DNA from: Planococcus koreensis
GTDB lineage: Bacteria; Bacillota; Bacilli; Bacillales_A; Planococcaceae
NCBI RefSeq assembly: GCF_004761975.1
Contig: NZ_RQII01000030.1
Location: forward strand, 1-64,000
Length of the DNA: 64,000 nt
Direction: 5' to 3'
Shown: positions 1-8,180 of the stretch, piece after piece
Layout of the letters: each line of letters starts with the position of its first letter
How positions within the stretch are numbered: position 1 is the stretch's first letter
Translations under genes and position numbers: made by a program
Notes under the pieces: model-generated
Told to the model about the DNA's origin: nothing
What the model saw: only the letters and a program-made list of their open reading frames with translations
The model's database searches: none

Positions 1-6
1 TTTCCT

Positions 7-147
7 ATGATCGATTTTTCGACGTAACGGTTTAATTCTAATGGGGGGCATTTTTCTCCTGGCGGGTGTGCTGATGACCAAAGTGTCTTCACGCGCCGGC
101 GTGCCATCTCTCGTGCTTTCATGATCATCGGCATGTTCTTGGGCTTT
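7..147 (+). pseudogene. 5' remnant of a CPA1/NhaP-type cation:proton antiporter gene
   Basis: Three reading frames read in turn give the N-terminus of a CPA1-family K+(Na+)/H+ antiporter: MIDFST, then NGLILMGGIFLLAGVLM followed by TKVSSRAGVPSLVL, then MIIGMFLG. Reading through needs a frame change near 24-26 and another near 117-119, where one base seems missing before the second ATG. Homology then stops at about 140-147, where the repeat-bearing 3' end of the opposite-strand peptide gene begins. No later antiporter exons-worth of sequence was found on the far side of the quorum-sensing pair. The gene is therefore truncated and frameshifted, so I call it a pseudogene; sequencing error could explain the frameshifts but not the truncation. 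Confidence 0.6.
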
Positions 148-328
148 GGGCAACCTCTGTCCCAACAGACCAGGGTTCAGGGATGCGGCTTTGGGCAAAC
201 TCAGATCCAACAGACCAAGGTTCAGGGATACGACTTTGAGCAGCTTCATTTTCAGATAAATTTGAAATAGCAGGTAAGCTTGAAATTACTAGTATTGATG
301 CGAAAATAAATTTAGTAGTCTTCTTCAT
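125..328 (-). CDS. Phr/NprX-like secreted signalling pro-peptide with tandem repeats
   Basis: A 67-residue protein with a basic N-terminus (MKKTTKF) and a hydrophobic segment (residues 8-22) typical of Sec export. It is followed by two 15-residue tandem repeats containing the invariant AQSRIPEPWSVG and differing only in the spacer (SEF or TEV). A third unit starts AQS and then runs out of frame into the antiporter remnant, ending PRTCR. It begins 12 bases after the stop of the HTH-TPR gene, with a GAGGAG ribosome site, which is the usual receptor-then-peptide order of RRNPP systems. I infer that the SRIPEPWSVG region is released outside the cell, re-imported (probably by Opp) and bound by the TPR protein. 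The 3' end is probably altered by recombination. Confidence 0.72.
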   Translation of the reverse strand: MKKTTKFIFASILVISSLPAISNLSENEAAQSRIPEPWSVGSEFAQSRIPEPWSVGTEVAQSPRTCR

Positions 329-340
329 TTATTTCACTCC

Positions 341-1630
341 TCATCTGAATGTTATTAAGTTTTTAAAAGCTTTTTGAGATTCTTTCAAAACAGTTGCTGA
401 TTTTTCAAAAAACTTCTGTTTGTAGTATACATTACCCAACTCGTTATAAAAATATCCCATTTCATAAAAACTTTTGTAATCTTCTAAACTAGGTATTAAA
501 TAATTAACAACAATGCTTTCAAATTCATCATAATTTTCATTTATCAAATAAAATAAAGCCATGTTTTGTCTAAAAGCTATTTTGAAAATATCACTGGTTG
601 GTGAATTTATGCTTAAATTTTTTGAAACAATCAAATTATAACCCTTGATTGCCCATGCTTTAGCCGCTTCAAAATTCCCTAATTCTAATTCAGACATTAT
701 TAATACGCTATAACTCAAAAGAATGTCTGCAGTATATTCTTGAGGCACATAATTTAAAGCTTCTTCCACATGGCTAATAGCCAAACTGAACTGTTGATTT
801 AGAAGATATAAATAACCAACATTGTATTCGGTAGTGAAACGTAAAATATCAATTTCTAACTTTCTTCCAATAGTGAGTGCGTTTTTATAATGTTCTAAAG
901 CTGTTTTATAATTTCCGAACCGTGTATGGATTACCCCCATATTCATATGGCATTCTACAATGCGTTTAGGGATAAATTCTTGTTGATATGTTTTTAATGC
1001 CATGTCAGTATATTTGAAAGCTAATTCAGTTTCCCAGCATTGTGAAGCGGAGATCCCGATCGAATAATACAAATCTCCTTTTTCAGAAGGGGATACTGAG
1101 TTAGGCACGATTTTTTCAGCCATTAAGTATGTTTTTAATGCTGCTTCAAAATCATTTAAAATATAATGATAATTGCCGTTGTATTTATGGAATAAATAGA
1201 ATTGCTCTTGGTCCATGAATTCCTTGAAATGTTCCATGCTTTTCAGTTTTTCCTCGGCACTGTCTAAATCGCCAGTGATGATGAAATAACGGATTTGCTG
1301 AATGTTGTATTCGAGTTCGATGTCTTCGTTTACGTGAAGCAGCGGGTGATCGTGGATATCAGAATACAATTCCATGATTTTTCCTTTGTTTTGTGGGTGC
1401 AGCAAAGAGGTTTTGAAATTTTTAACTAGTACTTTTCCTACGGGATTGTCTTTTGGAGCGAGTGGGATTTCGAGTTTTTTACAAAGGGCTTCCAACTCTT
1501 TTAAAGCAGGTTCCTTTGCACCGGTTTCGATTTTCTTAAGCTCCCGAGGGGTGATGATTCCGGATGCAGCTTCTTCTAAACTGATTTTCTTTTTAAGCCT
1601 ATGGTATTTAAGGCGTAAACCTGTATCCAT
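341..1630 (-). CDS. RRNPP-type quorum-sensing regulator (HTH + TPR)
   Basis: 429 residues from the ATG at 1630, chosen because AAGGAGAG lies 6-7 bases upstream; the open frame runs 60 codons further without such a site. Residues 1-60 form an XRE-type helix-turn-helix (SLEEAASGIITPRELKKIE). The rest is a chain of TPR-like helical hairpins (for example YNGNYHYILNDFEAALKTY and GNYKTALEHYKNAL). This architecture is that of PlcR/NprR-type receptors, which bind DNA or partners in response to an imported oligopeptide. The repeat pro-peptide gene follows at once, so the two are probably co-transcribed. The gene is clearly more AT-rich than the rest of the window, suggesting transfer. The target genes are unknown. 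Confidence 0.82.
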   Translation of the reverse strand: MDTGLRLKYHRLKKKISLEEAASGIITPRELKKIETGAKEPALKELEALCKKLEIPLAPKDNPVGKVLVKNFKTSLLHPQNKGKIMELYSDIHDHPLLHVNEDIELEYNIQQIRYFIITGDLDSAEEKLKSMEHFKEFMDQEQFYLFHKYNGNYHYILNDFEAALKTYLMAEKIVPNSVSPSEKGDLYYSIGISASQCWETELAFKYTDMALKTYQQEFIPKRIVECHMNMGVIHTRFGNYKTALEHYKNALTIGRKLEIDILRFTTEYNVGYLYLLNQQFSLAISHVEEALNYVPQEYTADILLSYSVLIMSELELGNFEAAKAWAIKGYNLIVSKNLSINSPTSDIFKIAFRQNMALFYLINENYDEFESIVVNYLIPSLEDYKSFYEMGYFYNELGNVYYKQKFFEKSATVLKESQKAFKNLITFR

Positions 1631-2076
1631 TGATTCTCTCCTTTCCATCTGCATGGGAAGAACTTCAATCATCCATGTTGGAGAGTTCTTATCCGACAAA
1701 ACTGAGGGGTCTGGATAAGAGAGCGATGATAGATTATTTAGTACTATGGTATCCGCCTCCAATAACAATAATATATTCCAAAAAACTTCGTATTTCCATG
1801 ATATCATCAATTTTCGAAATAAACTGCCTTTTTAAGACCTATTTATGGTAATAATTTTAAAAGGTAAATTATACCTAGTAATGGAAAATTTATAATGTAT
1901 TTTAACGCATGGAATAGTTTAATTAAGAAGAATCTACGCAATTAAATCCTTTTCGTAGGCCAACTTTCCGAAGAAAGGATAGGTAATAATAAAAAATTCT
2001 CTTTTCAAGCTTATTTTTACGAAACAAAAAATTGAAATTAGTTTTTCTAATTTAGAGAGCTGCCTCTGTTCGGCAA

Positions 2077-2103
2077 GTTTAGGCATTGGCTGAAGAAGGG
2101 TAA
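2077..2103 (+). promoter_or_regulatory. SigB-like promoter for the first YflT gene
   Basis: GTTTAG, 15 bases, then GGGTAA matches the SigB consensus (GTTTAA / GGGTAT). It ends about 38 bases before the start codon. The interval 1631-2141 otherwise shows no convincing gene, only AT-rich sequence upstream of the HTH-TPR gene. Confidence 0.65.
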
Positions 2104-2141
2104 AGTGTTGAAAATACTTTATTCCCATGGAGGTTATTTGC

Positions 2142-2732
2142 ATGAGTTCAAATATTCAAGTTCTAGCCGTATTATTTTCAGAGGAAGATTTGCTTAGGAA
2201 GATCGATGCTCTGAAACAACAGGGTTACAGCGAAGAAGATCTGCATTTAATGGCAGAGGACGAGGACCGCTTCGAAAGAGCAGAGCAGCGCACTCACATT
2301 GAAATAGAAGAAACTGGTGGTTTTTCTGAAAAATTCAAAGGCATTTTTGGCAAAGGCGGCGTCAAAGCATTGGATTTGACAGATGAAGATAAGAAGCGCT
2401 ATCAAGAAGACCTGGAAAAAGGCGGCATTTTAGTTTATGTCGATCAAAGCCGGGACAATATCAGCGAAGTCATCCATGCAGGAGGGTTGCGTGACCGTGA
2501 AGGCAATCCAATCGAGCCGTCGTCAAATGAGTTCGTGAATTCTGTAGACAATAATTTTGACGAGCAGGAAGACCGTTTTGCGAGAGGCGAGAGCTTCCAG
2601 CATGATCCGAACCTTGTCGTCGATGAACACCATGTATCTTTCACTACCCAGCAAAAGCCGGAAGTAGAAAAAGCGAGAGGCGGCATGACTGAAAGCGAAC
2701 GCCATTCGTCGAGCGATAAGAAATACAAATGA
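2142..2732 (+). CDS. General stress protein, YflT/GSP17M domain
   Basis: 196 residues from the ATG at 2142, which has GGAGG eight bases upstream; the ATG at 2127 lies next to that ribosome site and is unlikely. Residues about 3-100 form the heat-induced stress protein YflT domain (VLAVLFSEEDLLRKIDALK ... DLHLMAEDEDR ... LEKGGILVYVD). The C-terminal half is charged, low-complexity and probably disordered. YflT-type proteins are SigB-regulon stress proteins of unknown biochemical role. The SigB-like promoter just upstream and the paralogue immediately downstream fit this. Confidence 0.85.
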   Translation: MSSNIQVLAVLFSEEDLLRKIDALKQQGYSEEDLHLMAEDEDRFERAEQRTHIEIEETGGFSEKFKGIFGKGGVKALDLTDEDKKRYQEDLEKGGILVYVDQSRDNISEVIHAGGLRDREGNPIEPSSNEFVNSVDNNFDEQEDRFARGESFQHDPNLVVDEHHVSFTTQQKPEVEKARGGMTESERHSSSDKKYK

Positions 2733-2740
2733 TACAAGGT

Positions 2741-2768
2741 CTTGCCTCCAGTAGGCAGGGCTTTTTTT
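2741..2768 (+). terminator. Rho-independent terminator after the first YflT gene
   Basis: A 7-bp stem (CTTGCCT / AGGCAGG) with a 5-base loop, followed by a run of seven T. Confidence 0.75.
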
Positions 2769-2822
2769 AAAAGTTCGATTGATGGAAGTTCTTTAGCCGT
2801 TCCTTGATCGGATAACTCATAT

Positions 2823-2849
2823 GTTTCAGATTTCGGGATGGCGGGGTAG
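2823..2849 (+). promoter_or_regulatory. SigB-like promoter for the second YflT gene
   Basis: GTTTCA, 15 bases, then GGGTAG, about 38 bases upstream of the start codon. Spacing and position are the same as for the promoter of the paralogous gene upstream. Confidence 0.6.
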
Positions 2850-2887
2850 ACAAGAATTAATACCTATTAAACAGGAGGCTGATTTAG

Positions 2888-3829
2888 ATGGAACCGACAA
2901 ACCGTGATTTTGAATTAGTATACAGTCCGGAAGAGCTAAGAAGCAGAATTGAAGAGTTGAAAGGGCGCGGCTATAGCGAAAATGACATCCACGTTCTTGT
3001 GGAAGACAGTGCGGTGTTAGGCGCTTCTGATGACCTCGATGGCGTCCATACGCATAACGCAGGCGGTGTTGGAAGCAAATTCAAATCATTTTTCACTGGT
3101 CGTGACAGCGTTCGGGAAGAATTGAAAAATCTTGATTTGGAACAGCGGGAAATCGATACTTATCAGCAGGATCTGGAAAGAGGCGGAATTCTCCTTTACA
3201 CAGATCGTGGGTCAATATCCAGAGAGCGCGATAACCAATCTTCATTCGGTGACGACACGCGTGCCTTAGACAGCGATGAAGTAAAACGCAATACCGCTTT
3301 AGAGCCGTTCGGCAGAGATATTGAAAAAGACGGCAGAAGACATACTGACGAAAAGTTGATTGATAAAGACATCAAAACAGATTACAGTGATCCTTCCAGA
3401 AAGGATTCCGGTGAAATATATACTACGGCTGTTCCGCGCGAGGAACAATATGGTGAGCCAAACTATGGGGACGAGCGTAAAGACAGCCGTTTAAAAGGTG
3501 AAAATATCCATCCGACAACAGACCGGCCGACACTTGATGAAAGTTCGCCATCTGAAAAATTGATGGAACATGAGCCTGCGCTTGGCACAGAAAAAGGAAA
3601 TGATAACTTGAACCGTGAAGAAGGTGTCAACCGCCGACAGGATGAGCAATCACCTGGAGTCGATCCTAATCTTGGGCCAGCTCCATTCGGACGTGATTCA
3701 GAAGAAGAGCATCTGCTGAGAGGCAAAAATGGCGACTACGAAGAGCCGCTTAATCCGGATGGGACGCGCCGCAATTTTGATGGCGATGAGCGCAAATCCG
3801 ATACTCCGCCATCACCTAAACTTTTCTAA
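2888..3829 (+). CDS. General stress protein, YflT domain with long disordered tail
   Basis: 313 residues; start ATG with AGGAGG nine bases upstream. Residues 1-105 repeat the YflT domain of the preceding gene (DFELVYSPEELRSRIEELK ... LERGGILLYTD). The remaining roughly 200 residues are almost entirely charged and polar, rich in D, E, R, K and P, with recurring PFGRD(I/S) and DER motifs, and no hydrophobic core, so they are probably intrinsically disordered. It stands alone between a SigB-like promoter and a strong terminator. The hydrophilin-like composition suggests a desiccation or osmotic protectant role, which is inference only. Confidence 0.8.
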   Translation: MEPTNRDFELVYSPEELRSRIEELKGRGYSENDIHVLVEDSAVLGASDDLDGVHTHNAGGVGSKFKSFFTGRDSVREELKNLDLEQREIDTYQQDLERGGILLYTDRGSISRERDNQSSFGDDTRALDSDEVKRNTALEPFGRDIEKDGRRHTDEKLIDKDIKTDYSDPSRKDSGEIYTTAVPREEQYGEPNYGDERKDSRLKGENIHPTTDRPTLDESSPSEKLMEHEPALGTEKGNDNLNREEGVNRRQDEQSPGVDPNLGPAPFGRDSEEEHLLRGKNGDYEEPLNPDGTRRNFDGDERKSDTPPSPKLF

Positions 3830-3870
3830 TAACAAATTATCCCTATCTAAATCTATTTAAATTTTAAAAA

Positions 3871-3910
3871 GACCGAATGCCCAGCAATTCTGCAGGGCAT
3901 TCGGTCTTTT
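3871..3910. terminator. Bidirectional terminator between the second YflT gene and brnQ
   Basis: A 12-bp perfect stem (GACCGAATGCCC and its complement) with a 12-base loop, flanked by an A-run on the left and TTTT on the right. It can serve both convergent genes. Confidence 0.85.
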
Positions 3911-3922
3911 CTGTTATGAACT

Positions 3923-5242
3923 TCATTTCATCATTCTTCGTGCAATGAAGACACCCATAATTGTGCCGATTGCAGCTGGCAGCAGCCAGCCGATGCCTTG
4001 TTCATGCAATGGGATATTGTTAAGCAAGGCATCGATTGCCTGAAATTCAATGCCGGCAGCCCGAAGCCCGTCAAAGACACTTATAATGCCTGTCAACATC
4101 AATGGAATGATGTAAACAAAAGGTTTTCGGCCGAATGCATAATCAAAGAATGACAAAATTACCAAGACTATCGCCAGAGGGTATATTGCCAACAGCACCG
4201 GCAATGAAATGGCCAATAATTGAGTTAAGCCGACATTAGCTGCAGCTGTACTGAATGCTGCAAAAATGAGTACGTAAGCAATATAAGGAATCTTTGGATA
4301 GATCTTATTGGAAAACTGGGCACTAGCCGAGATCAGACCGATTGCAGTTGTCAGGCAGGCGAATAAAATCGCGGCAGCTAAGATGATTCCACCGAAATCA
4401 CCGTATAAAATCCGAGCTGACATTGCGATAATGCTGCCTCCATTATCCTGCAGCCCGATTGCGTCAACACTTGTGACGCCGATATAGCCCAAAGATAGAT
4501 AGACCGCAGCCAACCCGGCAGCAGCGATAGCACCGGCGAATGCCGTAGTTTTCAAGATGACGTTTTTGTCAGTGACGCCTTTGGCACGGATGGCTTGAAT
4601 AATGACAATGCCGAAAACAAGCGCCGCAATCGCGTCCATGGTCAAATAGCCTTGCAGAAAACTTTCGAAAAACGGCTCAGTTGTGTAAGTGCCAACTGGA
4701 GCATTAATCGAGCCCATTGGTGTAAGGATGCTTTTGACAGCAAGCATGCCGATGACCACTATCAGTATCGGTGTCAGTATTTTACCGATGCGGTCGACAA
4801 GTTTAGTCGGATTCGAGGCAAAAAGCACCGCAATGGTAAAAAACAACAGTGTAAACAGAAATAGCGGCAATGAAGAAGCCTGTTGCTGAACTGATAGGAA
4901 TGGGGCAATGCCAATTTCATAAGCGACTGTTCCGGTACGTGGAATGCCGAAGAAAGGCCCGATGGCCATATAAACAATCGCGGTGAAAACGATACCGAAA
5001 ATTGGATGGACCCGGCCCGCAATCGTTTGAAGATCTCCGCCGGCTTTCGCGATAGCGAGGATGCCGAGCAGCGGCAAGCCGACTCCGGTCAACAAAAAGC
5101 CGACTAAAGCAATACCGATATTGTCGCCAGCCAACTGGCCGAGATAAGGTGGAAATATTATATTGCCGGCCCCAAGAAACAAGGCGAAAAGCATAAGGCC
5201 AATCGTAATGGATTCATTTAGTGTAAGCGTTTTCTTTTCCAT
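3923..5242 (-). CDS. brnQ: Branched-chain amino acid transport system II carrier protein
   Basis: 439 residues, the usual length for the LIVCS family of Na+(H+)-coupled leucine/isoleucine/valine symporters. About 12 hydrophobic segments span the protein, and the N-terminal signature LFLGAGNIIFPPYLG is clear. The ATG at 5242 has AGGAG upstream. It acts in the cytoplasmic membrane to take up branched-chain amino acids. It is a single-gene unit convergent with the second YflT gene, sharing a bidirectional terminator. No T-box or clear CodY box was recognised in its 5' region. Confidence 0.93.
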   Translation of the reverse strand: MEKKTLTLNESITIGLMLFALFLGAGNIIFPPYLGQLAGDNIGIALVGFLLTGVGLPLLGILAIAKAGGDLQTIAGRVHPIFGIVFTAIVYMAIGPFFGIPRTGTVAYEIGIAPFLSVQQQASSLPLFLFTLLFFTIAVLFASNPTKLVDRIGKILTPILIVVIGMLAVKSILTPMGSINAPVGTYTTEPFFESFLQGYLTMDAIAALVFGIVIIQAIRAKGVTDKNVILKTTAFAGAIAAAGLAAVYLSLGYIGVTSVDAIGLQDNGGSIIAMSARILYGDFGGIILAAAILFACLTTAIGLISASAQFSNKIYPKIPYIAYVLIFAAFSTAAANVGLTQLLAISLPVLLAIYPLAIVLVILSFFDYAFGRKPFVYIIPLMLTGIISVFDGLRAAGIEFQAIDALLNNIPLHEQGIGWLLPAAIGTIMGVFIARRMMK

Positions 5243-5402
5243 GTAAGGCTCCTATCTAAATTAACTCTGCACAAAGTATTAGTATATAGGAGAAAGCGGA
5301 TTTTTTAAACTTTAAAAATTATTGAGATTATTCCCTGCCCATTTAAGCAATTGCCGTTTAAAGTCTCGGGAATAAAGGGGAAAGTAGTTAATAGAACGAA
5401 CA

Positions 5403-5430
5403 AAAACTTTCAATGTGAATTGAAAGTTTT
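5403..5430 (-). terminator. Terminator of the small HEAT/LRV-like gene
   Basis: A 12-bp stem (AAAACTTTCAAT and its complement) with a 4-base loop. On the minus strand it is followed by a T-rich tail, just after the stop of the gene at 5438. Confidence 0.7.
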
Positions 5431-5437
5431 CGGGGTG

Positions 5438-5722
5438 TTATTCTGGTAGATTGGATAATGTCTTTTTCGCAGTCTCCTGAACGCTGCTGCAAAAGTCATC
5501 CTCAGCCAACCGTTTTAAAGTTGAAGCAGGCGTACAGGGATTGGCAGCTACGCCTTTTCGCACTTCTGTATGTTGGTCCATTGATAAGTCGACAAGCAGT
5601 CCTGTACATGTGATCAACTCGGCCAATACGGCGCGTTCACCGTATTGCATCTTCAACACCTCAGCTTCATCCCATGGCGTCCAGTCAGTCAAGCCTGCAT
5701 AAAATTGATGATTGCCGTTCAT
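5438..5722 (-). CDS. Small protein with one HEAT/LRV-like repeat
   Basis: 94 residues, with AGGGGTG upstream of the ATG. The segment SMDQHTEVRKGVAANPCTPA, followed by STLKRLAED, resembles the variant leucine-rich/HEAT repeat found in many uncharacterised bacterial proteins (DxxxxVRxxVAxNPxTPxxxLxxLAxD). No catalytic motif is visible. Its own terminator suggests a single-gene unit. I do not recognise a function; protein-protein interaction is the usual guess for the fold. Confidence 0.65.
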   Translation of the reverse strand: MNGNHQFYAGLTDWTPWDEAEVLKMQYGERAVLAELITCTGLLVDLSMDQHTEVRKGVAANPCTPASTLKRLAEDDFCSSVQETAKKTLSNLPE

Positions 5723-5896
5723 TGATTTTGCACCCCTATTTGAAATGTGTTGGATTAATGCAAATTGCTTTTCAAAGCTTTTGGCAAAAGGGCAGGGAAT
5801 CGGTTAAGTTAATGCATAGGTAGTTTTACCAGTATTATATCACGTTATCAGAAAACTTAAACAAAATAGAGATACTGAGAAGAAAGAGGCGATTAC

Positions 5897-6877
5897 ATGA
5901 ATATTCTAGTGATAGGCGGGACTTCTTTTGTCGGGCGCCATATTGTAGAAGCTGCTTTGCGGGCGGACCACCAGGTGACCTTGTTTAACCGCGGCGTCAG
6001 CAACCCGGATGCTTTTCCGGAATTGCGCCATATTACAGGCGACCGCCGAAAAGATGCTGGGAAATTATCTGGTCTAGCCTGGGATGCAGTGATTGATACG
6101 TGTGCTTATACACCAGCAGATTTGGCGCCGCTATTCAAACATATTAAAACGGAACTTTACGTTTTCATCTCGACCATATCGGTTTACAGTGACTACAGCA
6201 ATGGAGCACCTACTGAAACCTCAGAGGTATCAGACAAGCATGTGGAAAATGATGAAGTGACCGGTGAAACTTATGGGGCGTTAAAAGTGCAAGCTGAAAA
6301 AATAGTGATGGATGCTTTTGGCAGCCGTGCTTTGATCGTGCGGCCGAGCATCGTCGCGGGACCTTATGATCCTACTGACCGCTTCACGTTTTGGGCAAAA
6401 AAATTGGCGGAGAGCGGAGAAGCATTGATTCCGGGGAGCAAGCCACGAAAAGTACAGTGGATCGATGCAAGGGATTTGGCGGATTTTGTCATTCAGCAAG
6501 CAGAGGAAAAGGGCAGTGGGATATTCAATGTGGCCGCTGACGCAGTGGGAATGGAGGAATTTACAACGGCTGTAGGCAGCGGACAGGCGGATGCAGTTTG
6601 GGTGGATGATGCTTTTCTATTGAGAGAAGGCATCAAGCCATTTGACATTCCGCTTTGGATACCGATTTCCGATGAACATCCTGAGGGCTTTATAACAGTG
6701 CAAAATGCGAAAGCGAAAAAAGCGGGACTCCAATGCCGGGCGGCAAATGAAACGGCCAGGGATATCCGGGAATGGCTGCAGAGACAGGAGAATAGACAAT
6801 TGAAAGCGGGGTTAAGCAGGGAAAAAGAGCAAGAATTGATTGCTGATTTCCGTTCCTATAATTCGGGCGGCGATTGA
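5897..6877 (+). CDS. NAD-dependent epimerase/dehydratase family protein
   Basis: 326 residues of the extended SDR superfamily. The N-terminal Rossmann motif is GGTSFVG (residues 7-13). The active-site pair appears as YGALK, about residues 131-135, fitting the YxxxK motif. The C-terminal third is the substrate domain. The family acts on nucleotide-linked sugars or isoflavone-like substrates, and the substrate cannot be told from sequence. It stands alone upstream of tagO, about 150 bases away. Confidence 0.78.
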   Translation: MNILVIGGTSFVGRHIVEAALRADHQVTLFNRGVSNPDAFPELRHITGDRRKDAGKLSGLAWDAVIDTCAYTPADLAPLFKHIKTELYVFISTISVYSDYSNGAPTETSEVSDKHVENDEVTGETYGALKVQAEKIVMDAFGSRALIVRPSIVAGPYDPTDRFTFWAKKLAESGEALIPGSKPRKVQWIDARDLADFVIQQAEEKGSGIFNVAADAVGMEEFTTAVGSGQADAVWVDDAFLLREGIKPFDIPLWIPISDEHPEGFITVQNAKAKKAGLQCRAANETARDIREWLQRQENRQLKAGLSREKEQELIADFRSYNSGGD

Positions 6878-7026
6878 GAAAACTAATCGTGAAACTTTTA
6901 TGTGGCTTATGCGTCTTGTAAGTAAAGAATTGTAAATTTTGATCATAAATCTAGTAATCTTTCTATTGCGTGTTATAATAAAAATTGGATATATATGTGG
7001 TAAAAGAAGTTTCGAGGAGGAAAGGC

Positions 7027-8103
7027 ATGCTATACCTTACACTGGTTTTGGCATTTATCGCTTCTATAGTTCTCACTCCGATTGTAAAACGGTTGGCATT
7101 TCGCATAGGAGCAGTTGACCGTCCCAATTATAGAAAAGTACATGCGAGAATTATGCCGCGTTTAGGCGGATTAGCAATATTCGGATCGTTTGTCATCGGC
7201 TATTTCATCCTTCGTCCGGAAGAATCGATTTCAAACGCTGTAGAACCGGCATTTATCCCGATTTCAACAGCTATTTTAATCGGGGCCTTAATTATTACGG
7301 TAACAGGCGTATTGGACGATATGTACGAAATTACAGCAAAAGCAAAAATGCTGGGCCAATTTCTTGCTGCGGCTATAGTTGTCGTAGGTGGCGGACTTGA
7401 AATTTCGTTCATTAACTTGCCGTTTGGCGGCGAGCTGGATTTCGGTTATTTCAGCATCCCGTTGACCATCATTTGGATTATTGGAATAACGAACGCAATC
7501 AATTTGATCGATGGCCTGGATGGGCTCGCTGCCGGTGTTTCAACAATTGCATTGACCACATTGGCAATCATGGCTTTCATCATGGGCGACCCATTTGTCA
7601 TGTCGCTGGCTGCGATTTTAGCCGCCAGTTCAATCGGGTTCCTGTATTATAATTTCCATCCTGCAAAAATCTTCATGGGTGATACAGGGGCATTGTTTCT
7701 TGGTTTCATGATTTCAGTGCTCGCTTTGATGGGCTTTAAAAACATCACTGTAGTGGCATTGATCATTCCGGTTATTATGCTGGGCGTGCCGATATCGGAT
7801 ACATTCTTTGCCATTGTGCGCAGGGTTCGTGAAAAACAGTCGATTTCGGCTGCTGACAAATCGCATTTGCACCATTGCTTATTGAATATCGGATTTTCGC
7901 ACAGGCAGACCGTTTTGATCATCTACGGCATTGCGGCATTATTCGGATTAGCAGCATTGCTTTTCTCCCAAGCGACCTTATGGGGTGGAATTCTATTAAT
8001 CAGCGTTATGCTCATTGCCATCGAATTGTTTGTCGAAGTGGTAGGGCTTGCGGGCAAGAATTACCGGCCGCTTATCAATCTTGTCAAACTTATCGGGAAA
8101 TAA
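7027..8103 (+). CDS. tagO: Undecaprenyl-phosphate GlcNAc-1-phosphate transferase
   Basis: 358 residues of the MraY/WecA family. I start at the ATG at 7027 because GAGGAGG lies just upstream; the upstream ATG at 6985 has no ribosome site. Family motifs are DDMYEIT, NLIDGLDGLAAG, GDTGALFLGF and HLHHCL, set among about 11 membrane segments. TagO transfers GlcNAc-1-P from UDP-GlcNAc to undecaprenyl phosphate at the inner membrane face, the first step of wall teichoic acid and related polymers. The convergent LCP gene, whose product attaches such polymers, supports this. Confidence 0.9.
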   Translation: MLYLTLVLAFIASIVLTPIVKRLAFRIGAVDRPNYRKVHARIMPRLGGLAIFGSFVIGYFILRPEESISNAVEPAFIPISTAILIGALIITVTGVLDDMYEITAKAKMLGQFLAAAIVVVGGGLEISFINLPFGGELDFGYFSIPLTIIWIIGITNAINLIDGLDGLAAGVSTIALTTLAIMAFIMGDPFVMSLAAILAASSIGFLYYNFHPAKIFMGDTGALFLGFMISVLALMGFKNITVVALIIPVIMLGVPISDTFFAIVRRVREKQSISAADKSHLHHCLLNIGFSHRQTVLIIYGIAALFGLAALLFSQATLWGGILLISVMLIAIELFVEVVGLAGKNYRPLINLVKLIGK

Positions 8104-8104
8104 A

Positions 8105-8140
8105 AAATCTGAAGCGCTCTGCGCTTCAGATTTTTTTTTT
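8105..8140 (+). terminator. Terminator of tagO
   Basis: A 13-bp stem (AATCTGAAGCGC... and its complement) followed by ten T. Confidence 0.9.
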
Positions 8141-8154
8141 GGTTAATGGCAAAA

Positions 8155-8180
8155 GAAAAACCGCAGCAAAGCTGCGGCTT
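8155..8180 (-). terminator. Terminator of the LCP gene
   Basis: CCGCAGC-AAA-GCTGCGG stem-loop immediately after the LCP stop. On the minus strand it is followed by TTTTTCTTTT. Confidence 0.85.

Noticed and set aside
1374-1851. Open frames on the + strand inside the HTH-TPR gene
   Set aside because: They are antisense shadows without ribosome sites or family similarity, and the opposite strand codes for a clear HTH-TPR protein.
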